Source of the DNA: Epiperipatus broadwayi
Lineage: Eukaryota; Onychophora; Udeonychophora; Euonychophora; Peripatidae
DNA: 64,000 nt
NCBI GenBank assembly: GCA_028023455.1
Contig: JAQFVV010006843.1
Span: 126,001-190,000, forward strand
Direction of reading: 5' to 3'
Positions 1 to 12,005 of the stretch are shown here, piece by piece (the stretch's first letter is position 1; every line of letters begins with the position of its first letter). The translations under genes were made by a program, and so were the position numbers. Under the pieces are notes generated by a model. It was not told the origin of the DNA and ran no database searches. It was given only the letters and a program-made list of their open reading frames with translations.

Positions 1-1290
1 TTTTTAAATAGATGGATACAACAATTTATGGAGACCCATACAAAAGGGCACAATATATATATATATATGAATTTAAAATAAATATTTTTACATAAATTTA
101 ACTATTCTGAATGTTTCAATTATGAACAATTTGAGTTACATCTACAATTTTATATAATAAAAATGAAAAATGCACAATCTTTTAACTGATTATGCATCTG
201 AAATGATAATAAAGATGAGCTAGTTCAGTTTTTGTCTGCTTATTATCCTTCAAGAAGAAAATATCTGGATTGTGAATCTTTCTGGATGCTCAAGTATGGT
301 CTCAGAAATTTCTCAACTCTAAAATTCATATTCTGATATTTATATGCTCTCTTATTTATTAGGCACCTAAATAACCAACCTCTTGCAGGATGACATTTGT
401 ATTATTTACCTGATGACACCTTTTGCAATCATTCAATATTTGATTTTAGTAATAAACAATTATTCTATATTATATTACAATAAATTGTTTTTGGTTAGTG
501 AGAAATATACATTTACAAATGACAATTATTCTAAAACATCATATTAGATCTTTTTAAATGTGTAAAAAATAATAAGAAGAACAAAAGGCATTTTTATTAT
601 TGAACTGAAAACAGAAAAAGATTAATCAGACTGACTTCAGAAAATCAAATAAATCTTGTTTGAAAAAAATTTATTTTTAAAACAGGAATCTCTGATAGGT
701 CTATAAAATTCTGCTTCAAAATATTAAAATTGCTTTATAAGTTTTAGAATATCTTAAGATGTCTTAACAGAGATCAGTAATGATATTTATCAATCAGTTT
801 CATCATACCAGTCATAGTTTTCACTGTATATCATTATGTTAGAGTTTATTGTCTTCTATATTTAAAAATAAAACATATGCATATAAAATAAAGAGCAATC
901 ATTTATACTTTTGTTTTTTAATAATTATTATCCAATTATTGTGTAAAATTATTCATGAATATTTAATTAATTAGTCAAAATATCAATCTTTTTCTATACA
1001 AAAAAATCATCTGAAGTAATCTTGCAAATACTTTCGAGACTGAATAATAAAAAGTGTAAACTATGAAGACTGGATTAAATTACTTATACTTTGTTTCCTA
1101 TTTAAAAATACTGATCTTTTTAAGTTTTTTAAAAAATAAACAAATCAATATACAGTAATTTATGATTTTGCTTTTTTTTTAAAAAAGTGCTCTCTCTAAA
1201 CAAAATCCTTTGCATTGAAGTATTTACAAATTAGTACCCAATTTTAAAAACAACTTAATATTTTGGTTTATAATCTCATATCTGCTTGAA
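1..1290. other. AT-rich intergenic, nothing recognised
   Basis: No coding signal, tRNA-like or repeat structure was recognised on either strand; only A/T homopolymers and short TA runs. Confidence 0.6.
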
Positions 1291-1291
1291 A

Positions 1292-1484
<193 letters not shown>

Positions 1485-1796
1485 CTTATATGTAAAGTTT
1501 AAAAGAGAAGTTATAAATAAATATAATATTAAGCTGAACGTTTTCGAGGATCCATGCCTCAAAATCATAGCTTTCTTTAAAATGTATAATAAAATATATG
1601 CAAAGATATGTAAATATTAGCACGTGTTACATGGACCATTTCTTCGATATATCAAAGCAAGTGTTTTTTTTCTATTTATAGCATTAATATTTCTATTAAT
1701 GTAGAATGCTTCTTTTATTTTTCTCTTATAATCATTTGATTTTATGCATATAATTACATATAAGTTTTTGTGTTTATTTATATATAACGGGAAGTC

Positions 1797-1798
<2 letters not shown>

Positions 1799-1890
<92 letters not shown>
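1799..1890. repeat. AAT microsatellite at LINE 5' junction
   Basis: About 30 AAT units end exactly where LINE homology begins (AAGATGGATTATGAC). The full-length copy at 50.52 kb reads AAAAATAAAGAT at this point, so the array may have grown from that AAATAAA seed or the truncated copy may have landed in an existing array. Confidence 0.9.
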
Positions 1891-1892
<2 letters not shown>

Positions 1893-2515
1893 GATGGATT
1901 ATGACGAGTTAGAAGAAGTTAACAGCTACAAATACCTTGGTCAGATTGTTAATACAGATGGAAACATAATGGATGAAATTAATCATAGAATTAAACTCGG
2001 TTGGAGTGCTTTTGGTAGAAATAACTCAATACTAAAAGAAAATATGCCTATGTGTTTGAAAAGGAAGGTTTTTAATAAACGTGTTTTACCAATTCTTACT
2101 TATGGGTCTGAGACTTGGAGACTTAATAGAAGAGCAATACAGAGACTTCAGAGAACTCAAAGAAGTATGGAGAGATGCATGTTGGGAGTAACAAGAAGAG
2201 ATCGAAAACGCAATATATGAGTAAGAGAACAAACAGATGTTACTGACCACATTGAAAAAATTAAAAGACTGAAGTAGAGTTAGGCTGGACATATTGCTAG
2301 AAGAGATGATAATAGATGGACAATTGAAATCTTAAACTGGATTCCAAGAGATTGTAAAAGACCCAGAAAGAGATCATATGTGAGATGGATGGATGAAATA
2401 AAAAAGTGTGCAGAGGTCATCTGGAGAAGAGAAGCTAAAGATCGGAGAAGATAGATTGAACTTGGAGAGACCTTCGTCCTGTAGTGGATTGATTATGGTT
2501 GATGATGATGATGAT
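1891..2515 (+). pseudogene. RTE-type LINE fragment, 3' end (copy 1)
   Basis: 5'-truncated end of the reverse-transcriptase ORF of a non-LTR retrotransposon. One frame carries, in order, the post-palm motif SYKYLGQIVNTDG, GWSAFGRNN, VLPILTYGSETW and the C-terminal region ERCMLGVTRRDR, WTIEILNWIPRDCKRP, VRWMDEIKKC. Several in-frame stops break it (from 2218 on; some replace Trp codons seen in the other copies), but the frame itself is kept to the end. The element ends in a GAT/TGA trinucleotide tail (about 2497-2515), as in the other two copies, in place of poly(A). Endonuclease and catalytic palm are missing, so it is inert. It is clearly the same family as the copies at 19.3-21.7 and 47.9-51.1 kb. 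Confidence 0.93.
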
Positions 2516-2519
2516 CTAA

Positions 2520-3768
2520 TATTTACAATAAAGTTTTGCTCCATTTTTTGCCTTTTCGATTTAATACCTGATTGATTTTTGAACATTGTGTGTAATATTT
2601 GCTTGAATAATTGTTATGTTAATCTCATTTCCTCTCTACATTTTTCATATATTAGAATGGGTGAATACTGATTATTTTAATAGTTATTAAAATAATTCTT
2701 TAATAGCCTTGACTAATGGGAACACAGCTTTTGAGAGTAGATGTGTTATATGACAAATAATTTTAACTTAACAATAATTAAAGTAAAAAACAGAAATCTA
2801 CTAAAAATAAATAGAAAATAACTCCAAAAGAAAACAATAATTCAAAGCCAATTAAATATTACAATTTATCGTTTTTTTCAGCCAAAGGACACATACTTGC
2901 ATCAACACCAGCCAAGCAGCTTTCTTATAATTAAAAAAAAAAACTGCCAGTATTCTCTAGTAACGAGTTATTAATAAGCTCGGTTACTATATACGCCGTT
3001 TGACTTTTTATTTAATAACCTTTTCATTTAATAATTTTATAATACACTTAATTGTAACATACTTTAAAATAATTCAATAGTAAAATTAATTTTAAAAAGT
3101 AGTAGAATTGTTTAATTCGTGGTAAACTTAATGTTATAAATAATATAATTTAAACCACATTTATTTAGTTATATAAAAAAAATTTTTTATGTGTGTGTGT
3201 GTGTGTGTGGAAATAAAAAAAAAGTAGATCATATTTGGTTTCTGACATATAAATTACAAATAGTTTGAAGTGACAATATTTGCTCTTTTAAAGTGTTGAA
3301 AGCAAATATCTTATACAAAAACTTCAGACATTATTTTTTTTTAACTATTTTTTTTTCCTAAAGCGGTTTAAACGAGGAATGTTTAACTATTCTATGTAAC
3401 AAATTGTCAATAAAAAAAAGAAACTATTTTTTGTATATCCTAATTAAAACATTAAAGCTCACTGAAGAATACAGTTGTTTAAATATATATGCAGCTTTTT
3501 TTTTTTTTAAAAAAGTCTAACTGTCGCTAAGTGAGCGTCTCCCAACAGAGATATAGGTCATATTCTTTCTTTGCTTTCCAAATATGAAAGTTAAAAGATC
3601 GTTGTATAAATAGTACGTAATCTCAAACGTTTCTACTCAATCTTCCGAGATAAAAAATCTAATATTTATTAAGTAGTTTAAATATTTACATACAGAAACT
3701 ATTCTAAGTACTGAACTAATTAACAATGATGCGAAATAACTCTACATATGTATATATTTGTGTGTATA
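2520..3768. other. AT-rich intergenic
   Basis: Holds a short GT run (about 3189-3208) and A/T homopolymers. A slightly GC-richer patch near 3530-3660 has no sustained reading frame. No gene recognised. Confidence 0.55.
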
Positions 3769-3769
3769 G

Positions 3770-3945
3770 AAGCAATGCATACTGCTAGCTGAAATCTATA
3801 TAAAATATTTGAAACGTCCCATAGATATATTATTCCAGCCACGCTTGCCCTTATTTCCTTTTCGATGGACTGTTAAAATTCGAGCTTTTTTTATTTAAAG
3901 AGAAAGTGCGGCTGCAACGATATAGCCACGGGGCGTTTCAAACGC
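3770..3945. mobile_element. Short MITE, family C (copy 1)
   Basis: About 175 bp shared with 11300-11455 and 11860-12005: anchors are GCTAGCTGAAATCTATATA, a C-rich centre and AAAGAGAAAGTGCGGCTGCAA. Near its ends GAAACGTCCCATAG and GGGGCGTTTC form a short inverted repeat (about 3811-3939), suggesting a non-autonomous terminal-inverted-repeat element. No coding capacity. This copy keeps more CpG than the other two, so it may be closest to the ancestor. Confidence 0.65.
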
Positions 3946-4148
3946 TTTTGAGTATATTTGTGATTTGATTAAAGTTATAATAGATTCAAAATAATATCGT
4001 AATTGTTTTTCCTAATTCAAGTAATTTACTTTTTTTTTTTGACCGAAATTTTTGAAATTAATAAATGCTTTGTAAAAGAAGTTGTCATTATTATTAAGCA
4101 CTGTTTAACTAAAGGAACCGTCTTTCTTTATGCAACAGTAAATTCAAC

Positions 4149-4240
4149 TTTTTTTTCATGCGTTAAAGCGTTGACCGGGAAGCGAACCCAGGCCAGCTGC
4201 TTGGGAGGCAGCTATGCTAACCACAAGGCCACCAACGCTT
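4149..4240 (-). mobile_element. tRNA-derived SINE, Gly(CCC)-like copy
   Basis: On the minus strand positions 4238-4168 fold as a tRNA of about 71 nt. The 7-bp acceptor stem is GCGTTGG/TCAACGC, the anticodon stem GCTGC/GCAGC closes a CTCCCAA loop (anticodon CCC), and the T stem CTGGG/CCCGG closes a TTCGCTT loop. The D stem is weak (about 2 bp). It is followed by TTTAACGCATG and an A-run, the same 3' tail as the copies at 25.5, 52.5 and 53.9 kb. That tail makes a SINE much likelier than a working tRNA gene, although a tRNA finder might score it as tRNA-Gly. A and B box pol III promoter sequences are inside the tRNA part. Confidence 0.8.
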
Positions 4241-4244
4241 GGAC

Positions 4245-4955
4245 ACCGTTAAGCAAAATTTAAAATAAATGCGTTTTGAATCAAACTTAGCTCTTTTGAG
4301 GCCTACTTGCGGCCTCATATTCATAACACGTTTACAGAATTTCATTTTTTAGAGTTTGAAGTTGTGAATGTGAATTAGAAAGTTTTATATAATTTTGAAA
4401 AATAATATTGTCAGTATTATACCAAAAAAAGATGTATAATTTTTTTTTTTTGTAATTATGCAATATTTCCAACATCGTTTTTTTTTAATCAAATTGAATT
4501 TTTTATCTATAAGTTTTTTAATATATTCATATTTTAGAAACCACATGCATGTTAATATACAACTTATAATTTTGAGTAATATTGTTTTCCTTTCTACTTC
4601 AGGTACTGTTGGCATGATTAGCACCAATACTAACATGGAAGTCATTCTTATGATCTTTTGATTTGCAAATAAGAATTTAAAATGAATCATGAAGTATCTA
4701 TGAAATACCATGTGAATATGGAAGGACATATATTGATGAAATTAGCTACCCTATCAAAATGATTTAAAGTATAATGATTAGAGAAAAAAAAACTTAAATC
4801 TATTTGAAGTACCAGACTATGCATATACCAATGAACAAGTGTTCAATTGGAAAAATGCAAGAATATTGGGTTGAGAAGAAAAATTCCTGTAGTGTGATAA
4901 TCCATACAGTTTGGAAAACATTCAGTAAATTTGCTCTTAAACATGAGAAAATAGT
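4245..4955. other. AT-rich intergenic
   Basis: Reading frames of 67 and 114 codons overlap on opposite strands at 4385-4729, both dominated by AT-type residues. No domain or codon bias supports a gene. Confidence 0.55.
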
Positions 4956-4961
4956 CAAGGG

Positions 4962-5050
4962 TTGGTAGTTGAGAGGTCAGGCAGCTGCCAGAAAGTTTTC
5001 ACAAGTTTGCTTCCCAGCCGATGCTTTGACATATGAAAAAAAAAAAATCT
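4962..5050 (+). mobile_element. tRNA-derived SINE, degenerate copy
   Basis: TTGGTAGTTGAGAGGTCAGG matches the A-box half of the SINE, and GTTTGCTTCCCAGCCGATGC matches its B-box half and 3' acceptor strand. TTTGACATATG and a 12-nt A-run follow. The anticodon region is scrambled. It is the most decayed of the five copies. Confidence 0.75.
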
Positions 5051-7158
5051 ATGAGTAAATTAGAAGGCTAGATAAATATATAAAATTCCTACTGAATATT
5101 TCTTTTGACTGAAGAGACTAGTTAGTTACAGTCCTAACTTTGAATTCAGTATTAATAAAATTTAAAGTCACCTGTTTATTTGCAATGCTAGATATCACCA
5201 GTCATGCCAGAAATATCTGGAAAAAGAAAACAATACAGTTCATAACTTTATCTATACTAACTTGTGTGTTATTACTAACAGGTGAATATATTTAGAAAAA
5301 TATAAATATGCATTTTCTATATTTTTTTTTTTTTATCTTATATCACAAACATTCATCAACATCATAGTTAGACAACCTCTCTGATTACTTTTCAAATAAG
5401 ATATACATAACACATCTAATAACCTAACTTCATATATACATTGTAGGTTGTACTTCAACTTCATATTAGGTATATTACAAACATCTATTCTATCACAGAT
5501 TCGTGAAATATAAGATCATAGATATGTGGAAAAACAAATGACCATAAAAATATGCATTTTATACTGAACCTGAATTATCAGTTAACCCAGGTCACACCTC
5601 TTAGTTTGAATATTTCTATTTACATCTAATATTTAAATTAAAAAGTAGAAATAGTCTAATTCATATTTATTACAAGTCAAATATTGCCATTTCAAATATT
5701 GAAACAAACATTGTTTTATATGCATTGGTTTCTTTTTTTAATTACTATCTTTAAGTTAAAGTTACATGATTATTTTCTTTTCACTATATAAGTTTGTTTC
5801 CAGATAAATGTTTGACGACTGCTATCTTTATTTTCTTTGTATTTTTTTTTCAAAATTTCTAATTAAAATAAAATGAATACTCCATTGTGATTATTGAAAT
5901 TGTTAGTTCTCGTTTCCTTCCTCAAAAATCTTTAATATCTGCAAATTGCATTTGTTGTTATTACGATTTTAATGATACCATTGAGTATGTATCTATTTTT
6001 ACAATGTCACCCAATTCCCTTAAAAAATAAAAAAAATAATGCACACATATGTACAGGGATTAAACGAATAGATGAAGATATGTAATTTTTGTAAGAACAC
6101 ATCTGAAATAAAATGTGTGATAAAATCATATAACGTGAACAGAATTTAGATAAATAATTCTTACCAAGAAAATCTTTAAATTCTATTAAAGATATTACTA
6201 GAGAATATCATTTTTTTAAAATTTATTAATAGAGAGATTGAATAATATTTTACTATATCTAACTTAAATTTCATTTGCATTTCAAAAATGGAATTGAAAC
6301 AAGAAATATTTTATTTTACTAACTTTTTGAATATACAAAAACTACATACATAAGATACCATTGTCATAGTTAAAAACGCTATTTAATAATTTATTTTTTT
6401 ATTTTGCAAAATTCGAATATTTGAAAAAAATAATGTAAACATTAACAATAACCAAAATCTTTTTTTTTAAAAAAAAAAAAATTATTATTAAATCACTTTT
6501 GTGTAAAAAAAAAACAAAAAAAAAAACATTAAAAATATTAAGAATATTAAATAAATCAAATTTTATACAGTATTTGTAAAAATAATGCAATCATATCAGT
6601 CTTATAAATCTAGAATCCAAGATAATAAGTTTGTGTTTATTTTCATTTGTTTCATTTAATATAATTGCTAAGAAATATAAATTTCTTATTATGTATGCTT
6701 CATAACACGGTATATTATTTTAAAGACCACAGTTATCATAAAAGAAATCAAATTTAGAGTTTATACATCTTTGTTTATCATCAATTTTTAATATCTCTAA
6801 TGTAGACCTTCAGTAATTATAATGAATATTTTTTCATTTGCGATCGTATAATTGTTCTAGGGATATTTTTATTTTTATTTTTTTAAGAAAAATTTTATTC
6901 TATAGCTATATTGAATGTTACAAATACAAAAATGATATCATATTTTGACAAACTATTTTATAATATTACTACAAATAAAGACAATTATCTGAGTCAATCT
7001 TTGAAGAAAATTTATTTAATTATTTATCTTTCTATAAATTTATTTTTTGATCTATCATTCTATCTAAGTATTAACCTATCTATTTTCCTATATATATATA
7101 TTTCTTTATTTAGCAACACTTATATAAATATTACACAGAGTAAACAAAATAAATAAAT
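5051..7158. other. AT-rich intergenic with partial MITE
   Basis: About 5230-5310 resembles one arm of MITE family D (shared TGTGTTATTACTAACAG). Otherwise only homopolymers and simple AT sequence. A frame at 6911-7156 is low-complexity Tyr/Leu/Ser/Ile and is not supported as a gene. Confidence 0.5.
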
Positions 7159-7159
7159 A

Positions 7160-7280
7160 AATAAATAAATACCAATTCACCAAGCGCTTTCGGCACTGTA
7201 TTTCAGATTCATGGCGACTAATTAAACATAATCTCGTATAAGGTACCGAAAGCGCTTGACGAATTAGTATTTACTTTGTG
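7160..7280. mobile_element. Foldback MITE, family E (copy 1)
   Basis: Arms of about 33 bp (about 7164-7196 and 7242-7276) contain CAAGCGCTTTCGG and its complement CCGAAAGCGCTTG around a 45-bp centre. The same arm sequence with a TTCATGGC motif recurs at 28408-28610. An A-rich TAAA repeat lies on its left edge. Confidence 0.75.
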
Positions 7281-7353
7281 CGATATTTATATATGTATTG
7301 AATATTTACATTTGGAACAGATTTGTTGATTTATTTATTTAGCAACAGATTTT

Positions 7354-7532
<179 letters not shown>

Positions 7533-7639
7533 GTGTTTATCTGGCCAGATATATGTCTTTCTACTCATTTATTTCTCTTTCTGCCTATCCATCTACCTAT
7601 TTATTTACCACAATATATCTGTCTGCAGGTATGTCCTTA

Positions 7640-7843
<204 letters not shown>

Positions 7844-7849
7844 CTTATA

Positions 7850-8232
7850 TATATATATATCCATATTTCTATCAATCATAATATCACAAAGTTTTTAGAT
7901 GTAATTAACTGTTGTTATCCCAAGGGCTTAATGTATGAATAATAATAAAATAGTTTAATCTTGGCTAGTTTCTAGAGATGATTTAAATATATAATTTAAA
8001 TTATAGTTGGATGATTATATAATAATAATAACATTTATTTATAAAAGAATACCATAAAAATTTCTAGTATAATTATAACATATACATCTAAATATATTAG
8101 ACCATTAGGAAAGGTGGGATTCCACCTTTATTGTTAAAAGAAGGTTGCCTTGATATCAGTTTGAAATCGTTGATTGTTATTGATATTGGGATTGTCTAAG
8201 TTTTGACTGGTTTATATATATATATATATATA
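7850..8232. other. AT-rich spacer
   Basis: No gene. AGGTGGGATTCCACCT (about 8114) is a short perfect palindrome without further context. The stretch ends in a TA run (8217-8234). Confidence 0.5.
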
Positions 8233-8235
8233 TAT

Positions 8236-9150
8236 TGTAACCAGTTGGATTACAGCACACACACTAATATAGTGTATGTGCATATATATATAAAATAAAG
8301 GAAAAGTAGAAATAAACAGAATAAATTTTTGTAGATTTTTTTTTATATTTCCTAAAATAAAATAATAATAATTAAAGGGTTAAATAACTCTGGGTTTAAA
8401 GTAAAATTTCATTAAGAAATTAAATATAAATATTGCATTATTATTAATTATTACTCTGATTTTGAAATTTAAAAACACCCTATTGTATTTTTGAAATTTT
8501 AATTAATTAAACAAAATTTTTTCTATTAGAAATCCCCTAAGTAAAAATATGTATATGTTTTCAAAGGGATTAGTGAGATAAAAATAAAAACTCTGTTTTT
8601 AATCAAGGTGTTGTTATAACACCTCAGATGGTTTTATAAAAAGAGCTGATAAAAAATATCAGCCAGTCTGGATAGTGATTTTGAAAAGAACAGTTCTGCT
8701 TGCAGTTTTGTAAGAGTTGGTCAGAAGAGTTTTTAATATTTTAAGCAGTGACCAACTAGGCCAATTGCAAAGTTTTGGATAATGATTTTGAAGAGAGCAG
8801 TATGTTGTTGGCTGTAGTAGAGAGTTGGCAGAATAGCTACATGAATTGATACAGCCGAAGGCAGGACATTAGATTTAGAAGCTACTAATATTTCCTTCTC
8901 AGAAGTTTCAATTCACTTGGAGAAAATGACCCACTTCTTTGTGCTGTAATTCATAGCCTTAAACAGAAAGGATAGTTGCTTGTCTAAAATTTATTAAATC
9001 AAAACAGCTGCTTGCCTGGAATAATCCTAGATAGAAAGAGACCAACTACAAATCAATATTTTACATGGATTGCATACTTTTACCTGATGATGATAACCAA
9101 AAATGGATTATATTTTTTTAATGGACCAAAAGAACCAGATTGCTAAATAA
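8236..9150 (+). repeat. Interspersed repeat A (copy 1)
   Basis: About 915 bp alignable with 62625-63520 in the same orientation. Shared anchors include TAGTGTATGTGCATATATA, TAAAATAAAGGAAAAGT, AAAAATATCAGCCAGTCTGG, GAGAGTTGGCAG, GACCCACTTCTTTGTGCTG and CAAAACAGCTGCTTGCCTGG. No reading frame is conserved. It begins TGTAACCAGTTGGATTACA beside a TA run and contains AATAAA signals, so a solo LTR is one possibility, but no matching end or primer-binding site was found. Confidence 0.8.
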
Positions 9151-9985
9151 ATAATTATATAGATGCTGACTATCTAAAGGCAGAGAAGCCCAGATAAACA
9201 TATATACAGCTGTGGTGAGTAGAGTTATATATAATAACAAAATTTTAAATAATTTCTGTAGTAAAATGACATTTTAAAAGTGTACATGAATTTGTACTTT
9301 TTATGTTTATGGTGGGTGTATAGTTGAGCAGAACTGTCAGGATGCGATGTGTTCATGGTGCTCCGAAGTATACGCTCGGCACTGTCTAGACCTAGATATT
9401 GAGTTCCCAGGGTAGTCCAGCCATGTATATGTAGGACTCATGAATAGGCCTTGGTCTCATGAATAGACCTCATCTAAAGCCCCTATGCCCTAAGACTCAC
9501 AAGAGATGAGCAGGGCTGGCTCAGTGCCTGATATTTTTTTCTGGATACTATTTTTTGTGCATGATCTGTCTAGTTACTTAGAAGAGGCAGTGCTTAAAAA
9601 TGAGGTATTTTCTCGTGACATCATGGGGCATTGTGTACTTAGTCCATGCTTGACTATCTACTTATCATGGCATGAAGAGCTGCACTTCACTTTATTCACT
9701 TTTCCTCTCTCACCTTGCCTACTTCATCAGCATTAACTAATCAAGCAGAAAGACATTTAGAAATTTATATTTTCTTCATTATATAAAACGATTGTATATT
9801 TCATTTATTAAAAAAAAAAGACATTTTAAATCAATCAACAATCATCTGTCAAAAATTTAATCAGATTTATTTTAAGAAAAAAAAAAGCTATATTCAACAA
9901 AAAGAATAATTGTGAAAATAACTTTTATCATTATAACAAATATGTAAATTTTACGTATATTGCAAATGGAATTTGTAATTGTAGA
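9151..9985. other. Intergenic with a GC-richer patch
   Basis: Positions 9330-9520 are clearly GC-richer than their surroundings and carry a local imperfect duplication (ACTCATGAATAGGCCTTGGT followed by CTCATGAATAGACCTCA). The frame at 9506-9736 has no recognisable domain. Function unknown; probably another repeat. Confidence 0.45.
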
Positions 9986-9989
9986 AATT

Positions 9990-10770
9990 ATTGTTATTTA
10001 TTGTTATTCAAAATTAAATTTATAAATAATCTGTGCGCACATATATGTCAATGCTTGTCAAATAGGACATATATGCAAATTTTAATCATTTATGTTATTG
10101 AATATTCATTATATATTATAAATTGTGCATCTGTGCGCATATATATGTAAACCATAGTAATAATTTGAATATATTTTATTATATTTTTTGTAAATTAATG
10201 TAACAATTTAAATTTTGAATAGTAATTATGTAAATTACAAATGTAATAATTATTTTGTTTAATTGAAGTGTCTTCATCATGTATTATAAAACGCCCGTCT
10301 GTGTATATATATATGCGTTTATAGAATCTAATTGAGAAATATTGTAAAACCATGTAATAACTTTAGTATAATGACTTTTATTATTGTATACCTTTCAAAA
10401 TCAGAACCCTTATAAGACATTAATTATTCTTTTTTTGTTATTAATAAACCTGTATTTAATTGTTAAAAATAGTTTCCATCATCTCTTGGTCACATACAGT
10501 AATAGATCTTGTGTTCTTTGAGCTAGATTCAGACATGGATGAGTGGGGATGTATATTTATTGCTTTGGGGCATCCAGAGAAGATCAATCATCATTCTGGT
10601 TGGTGCAAAAGAGGATACTCTTTAAAGCCCATGCACTATATTTTATTGTAGTTTAGTCTTGTTAAAAAAATTTAAGTTTATAGTTGGCCAGTACATTAAT
10701 GGTACTAAGTGTCCAGAACATTGATGATGATCAGCATGTTTTAAATGTTCCAGAATTATTGTTTTGATTT
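9990..10770 (+). repeat. Interspersed repeat B (copy 1)
   Basis: Alignable with 21780-22730. The left part is built of degenerate subrepeats of about 110-200 bp with recurring CATCTGTGCGCATATATAT, TTTTAATCATTT and ATTCATTATATATTATAA elements. The right part is unique: TGTTATTAATAAACCTGTA, ATCATCTCTTGGTCACA, TTTGAGCTAGATTCA, TTCTGGTTGGTGC, TTTAAAGCCC and ACATTGATGATGATCAGCAT. No coding frame is conserved. The subrepeat-plus-unique-tail layout could suit a Helitron-like or SINE-like element, but no diagnostic end was found. Confidence 0.75.
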
Positions 10771-11285
10771 CTGATTATTGTGTATTTTAATGGATGGGCA
10801 CTAAGCCCGTGCATCCAAGATATGTTTAATTAATTGCCCAAGCTGGCAAAGGCTCAATAGTTAGCCTGGTCTAAAGAAGACCCATTTTCCCATCCAGTCA
10901 CAAGATTGACTGTTGATTTATATTGTTTATTGTTCAAATCTAGCCACAAGATGGTCTATTGATTTTATTCTGATATATTGTACTGATTTTTATTTTATTC
11001 CCATCAATGATGATGATGGATGGCTATTTCTCTCTCGAATATTTACTTGTACTTATTTTTTAAATTATAGTGCTGGTGGATTTATAGTTGCTCTGCCGAT
11101 CTCTCAATGTTCTTAAGAGATTTTTTAATCTCATACTCTTATATCTTTAAATATTTACTTATAAATAATTTTTCAAATTATTGATATTTGTATTTTGTTG
11201 AATGGACTGCGAGTGCTGATGTTTCCATCACCCCAGTTCAATTGCACTTTCACCACTTCTTGATACCCCCCCATCCTGTTACTAT
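10771..11285. other. Intergenic
   Basis: About 10793-10820 forms a hairpin (GGATGGGCAC with GTGCATCC, bulged). No gene. Confidence 0.45.
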
Positions 11286-11299
11286 ATATATATATATGG

Positions 11300-11455
11300 A
11301 ATGCCTACCACTAGCTGAAATCTATATATAAAAAAAGAAATGTCACATAGTTATATTATTTCAGTCACACACACCCTTTAACTAAAGCAAGCTCGAATTT
11401 TAGCACTATGAAAAGAAAATTCTCTTGAATGTTGAGTGCAACGATGTAATGATAT
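11300..11455. mobile_element. Short MITE, family C (copy 2)
   Basis: Shares CTAGCTGAAATCTATATA, the C-rich centre and GCTCGAATTTTAGCACTATG-type sequence with 3770-3945. The 3' end is decayed. It is followed directly by a TA run and the element at 11464. Confidence 0.6.
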
Positions 11456-11463
11456 ATATATAA

Positions 11464-11585
11464 AATAAATAAATTTTAATGGAAATTCAGTTAAAGCTGA
11501 TGAGGATTACCATGTAATCGAAAGCGCTACAAAAGAATTTAAACTATAATATTGTATTTACCGTTAAAATTTATTTATTATTATT
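11464..11585 (+). ncRNA. Hammerhead-like core in a small foldback
   Basis: CTGATGA (11497-11503) is followed by G, a perfect 6-bp stem GATTAC/GTAATC with a CAT loop, then GAAA (11520-11523) and the palindrome AGCGCT overlapping its last A. This order (core, helix II, GAAA, palindromic helix III, NUH site) is that of minimal type-I hammerhead ribozymes known from Penelope-like elements and animal retrozymes. Against activity: one extra G precedes helix II, and helix I cannot be drawn beyond one pair. The core sits between arms AAATTTTAATGG (11471) and ACCGTTAAAATTT (about 11559). The arm motif CGAAAGCGCT also recurs in MITE family E. Confidence 0.45.
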
Positions 11586-11618
11586 ATTTTTATATATATA
11601 ATATTTTATAAAGGGTAT

Positions 11619-11663
11619 TGTATTTTACATTATATATATATATATATATAATGTAAAATACAA
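11619..11663. repeat. Perfect palindrome around a TA run
   Basis: TGTATTTTACAT and its exact complement flank a TA dinucleotide run, giving about 45 bp of near-perfect palindrome. Could extrude as a cruciform. Origin unknown. Confidence 0.85.
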
Positions 11664-11859
11664 TATATATTTAAATATAGTATATATATATATATATATA
11701 TATATATACTCAGCTAATTTAAATAAGAAGTGTGAATTAATGAAAGCAAAGATCTTATATAGCAAATAGACTAACATGTTTAATATTAGATATAATTAGA
11801 TAGACAATATAATAATCATTTTTATTTCCAAAACTGAAATATAAGAACTGAAAACAATG

Positions 11860-12005
11860 TGCATGGTTAGAAATCTATATAAAATATGTGAAATAACCAT
11901 AGAATTTTCTTTTCAGTGTAGTACTAAAATTCAAGCTTTCTTTATGTAAAGAGGAAGTGTGGCTGGAATAGCAAATCCATGGGGCATTTCTAATATAGGA
12001 TGGAT
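11860..12005. mobile_element. Short MITE, family C (copy 3)
   Basis: Shares GAAATCTATATAAAATAT, CTAAAATTCAAGCTTTCTTTA, AAGAGGAAGTGTGGCTG and ATGGGGCATTTC with the 3770 copy. Most CpGs of that copy appear as TpG/CpA here, so this one is older. The 63-codon minus frame across it is a shadow. Confidence 0.65.

Noticed and set aside
4385-4729. Opposite-strand 114- and 67-codon frames
   Set aside because: AT-driven composition, overlapping each other, no domain.
5100-5145. CTGAAGAGACT then AGTC as another hammerhead core
   Set aside because: Helix II can be drawn, but GAAA is missing afterwards and no helix I or III forms.
8108-8135. AGGTGGGATTCCACCT as a terminator or operator
   Set aside because: Isolated 16-bp palindrome with no gene beside it in eukaryotic-type DNA.
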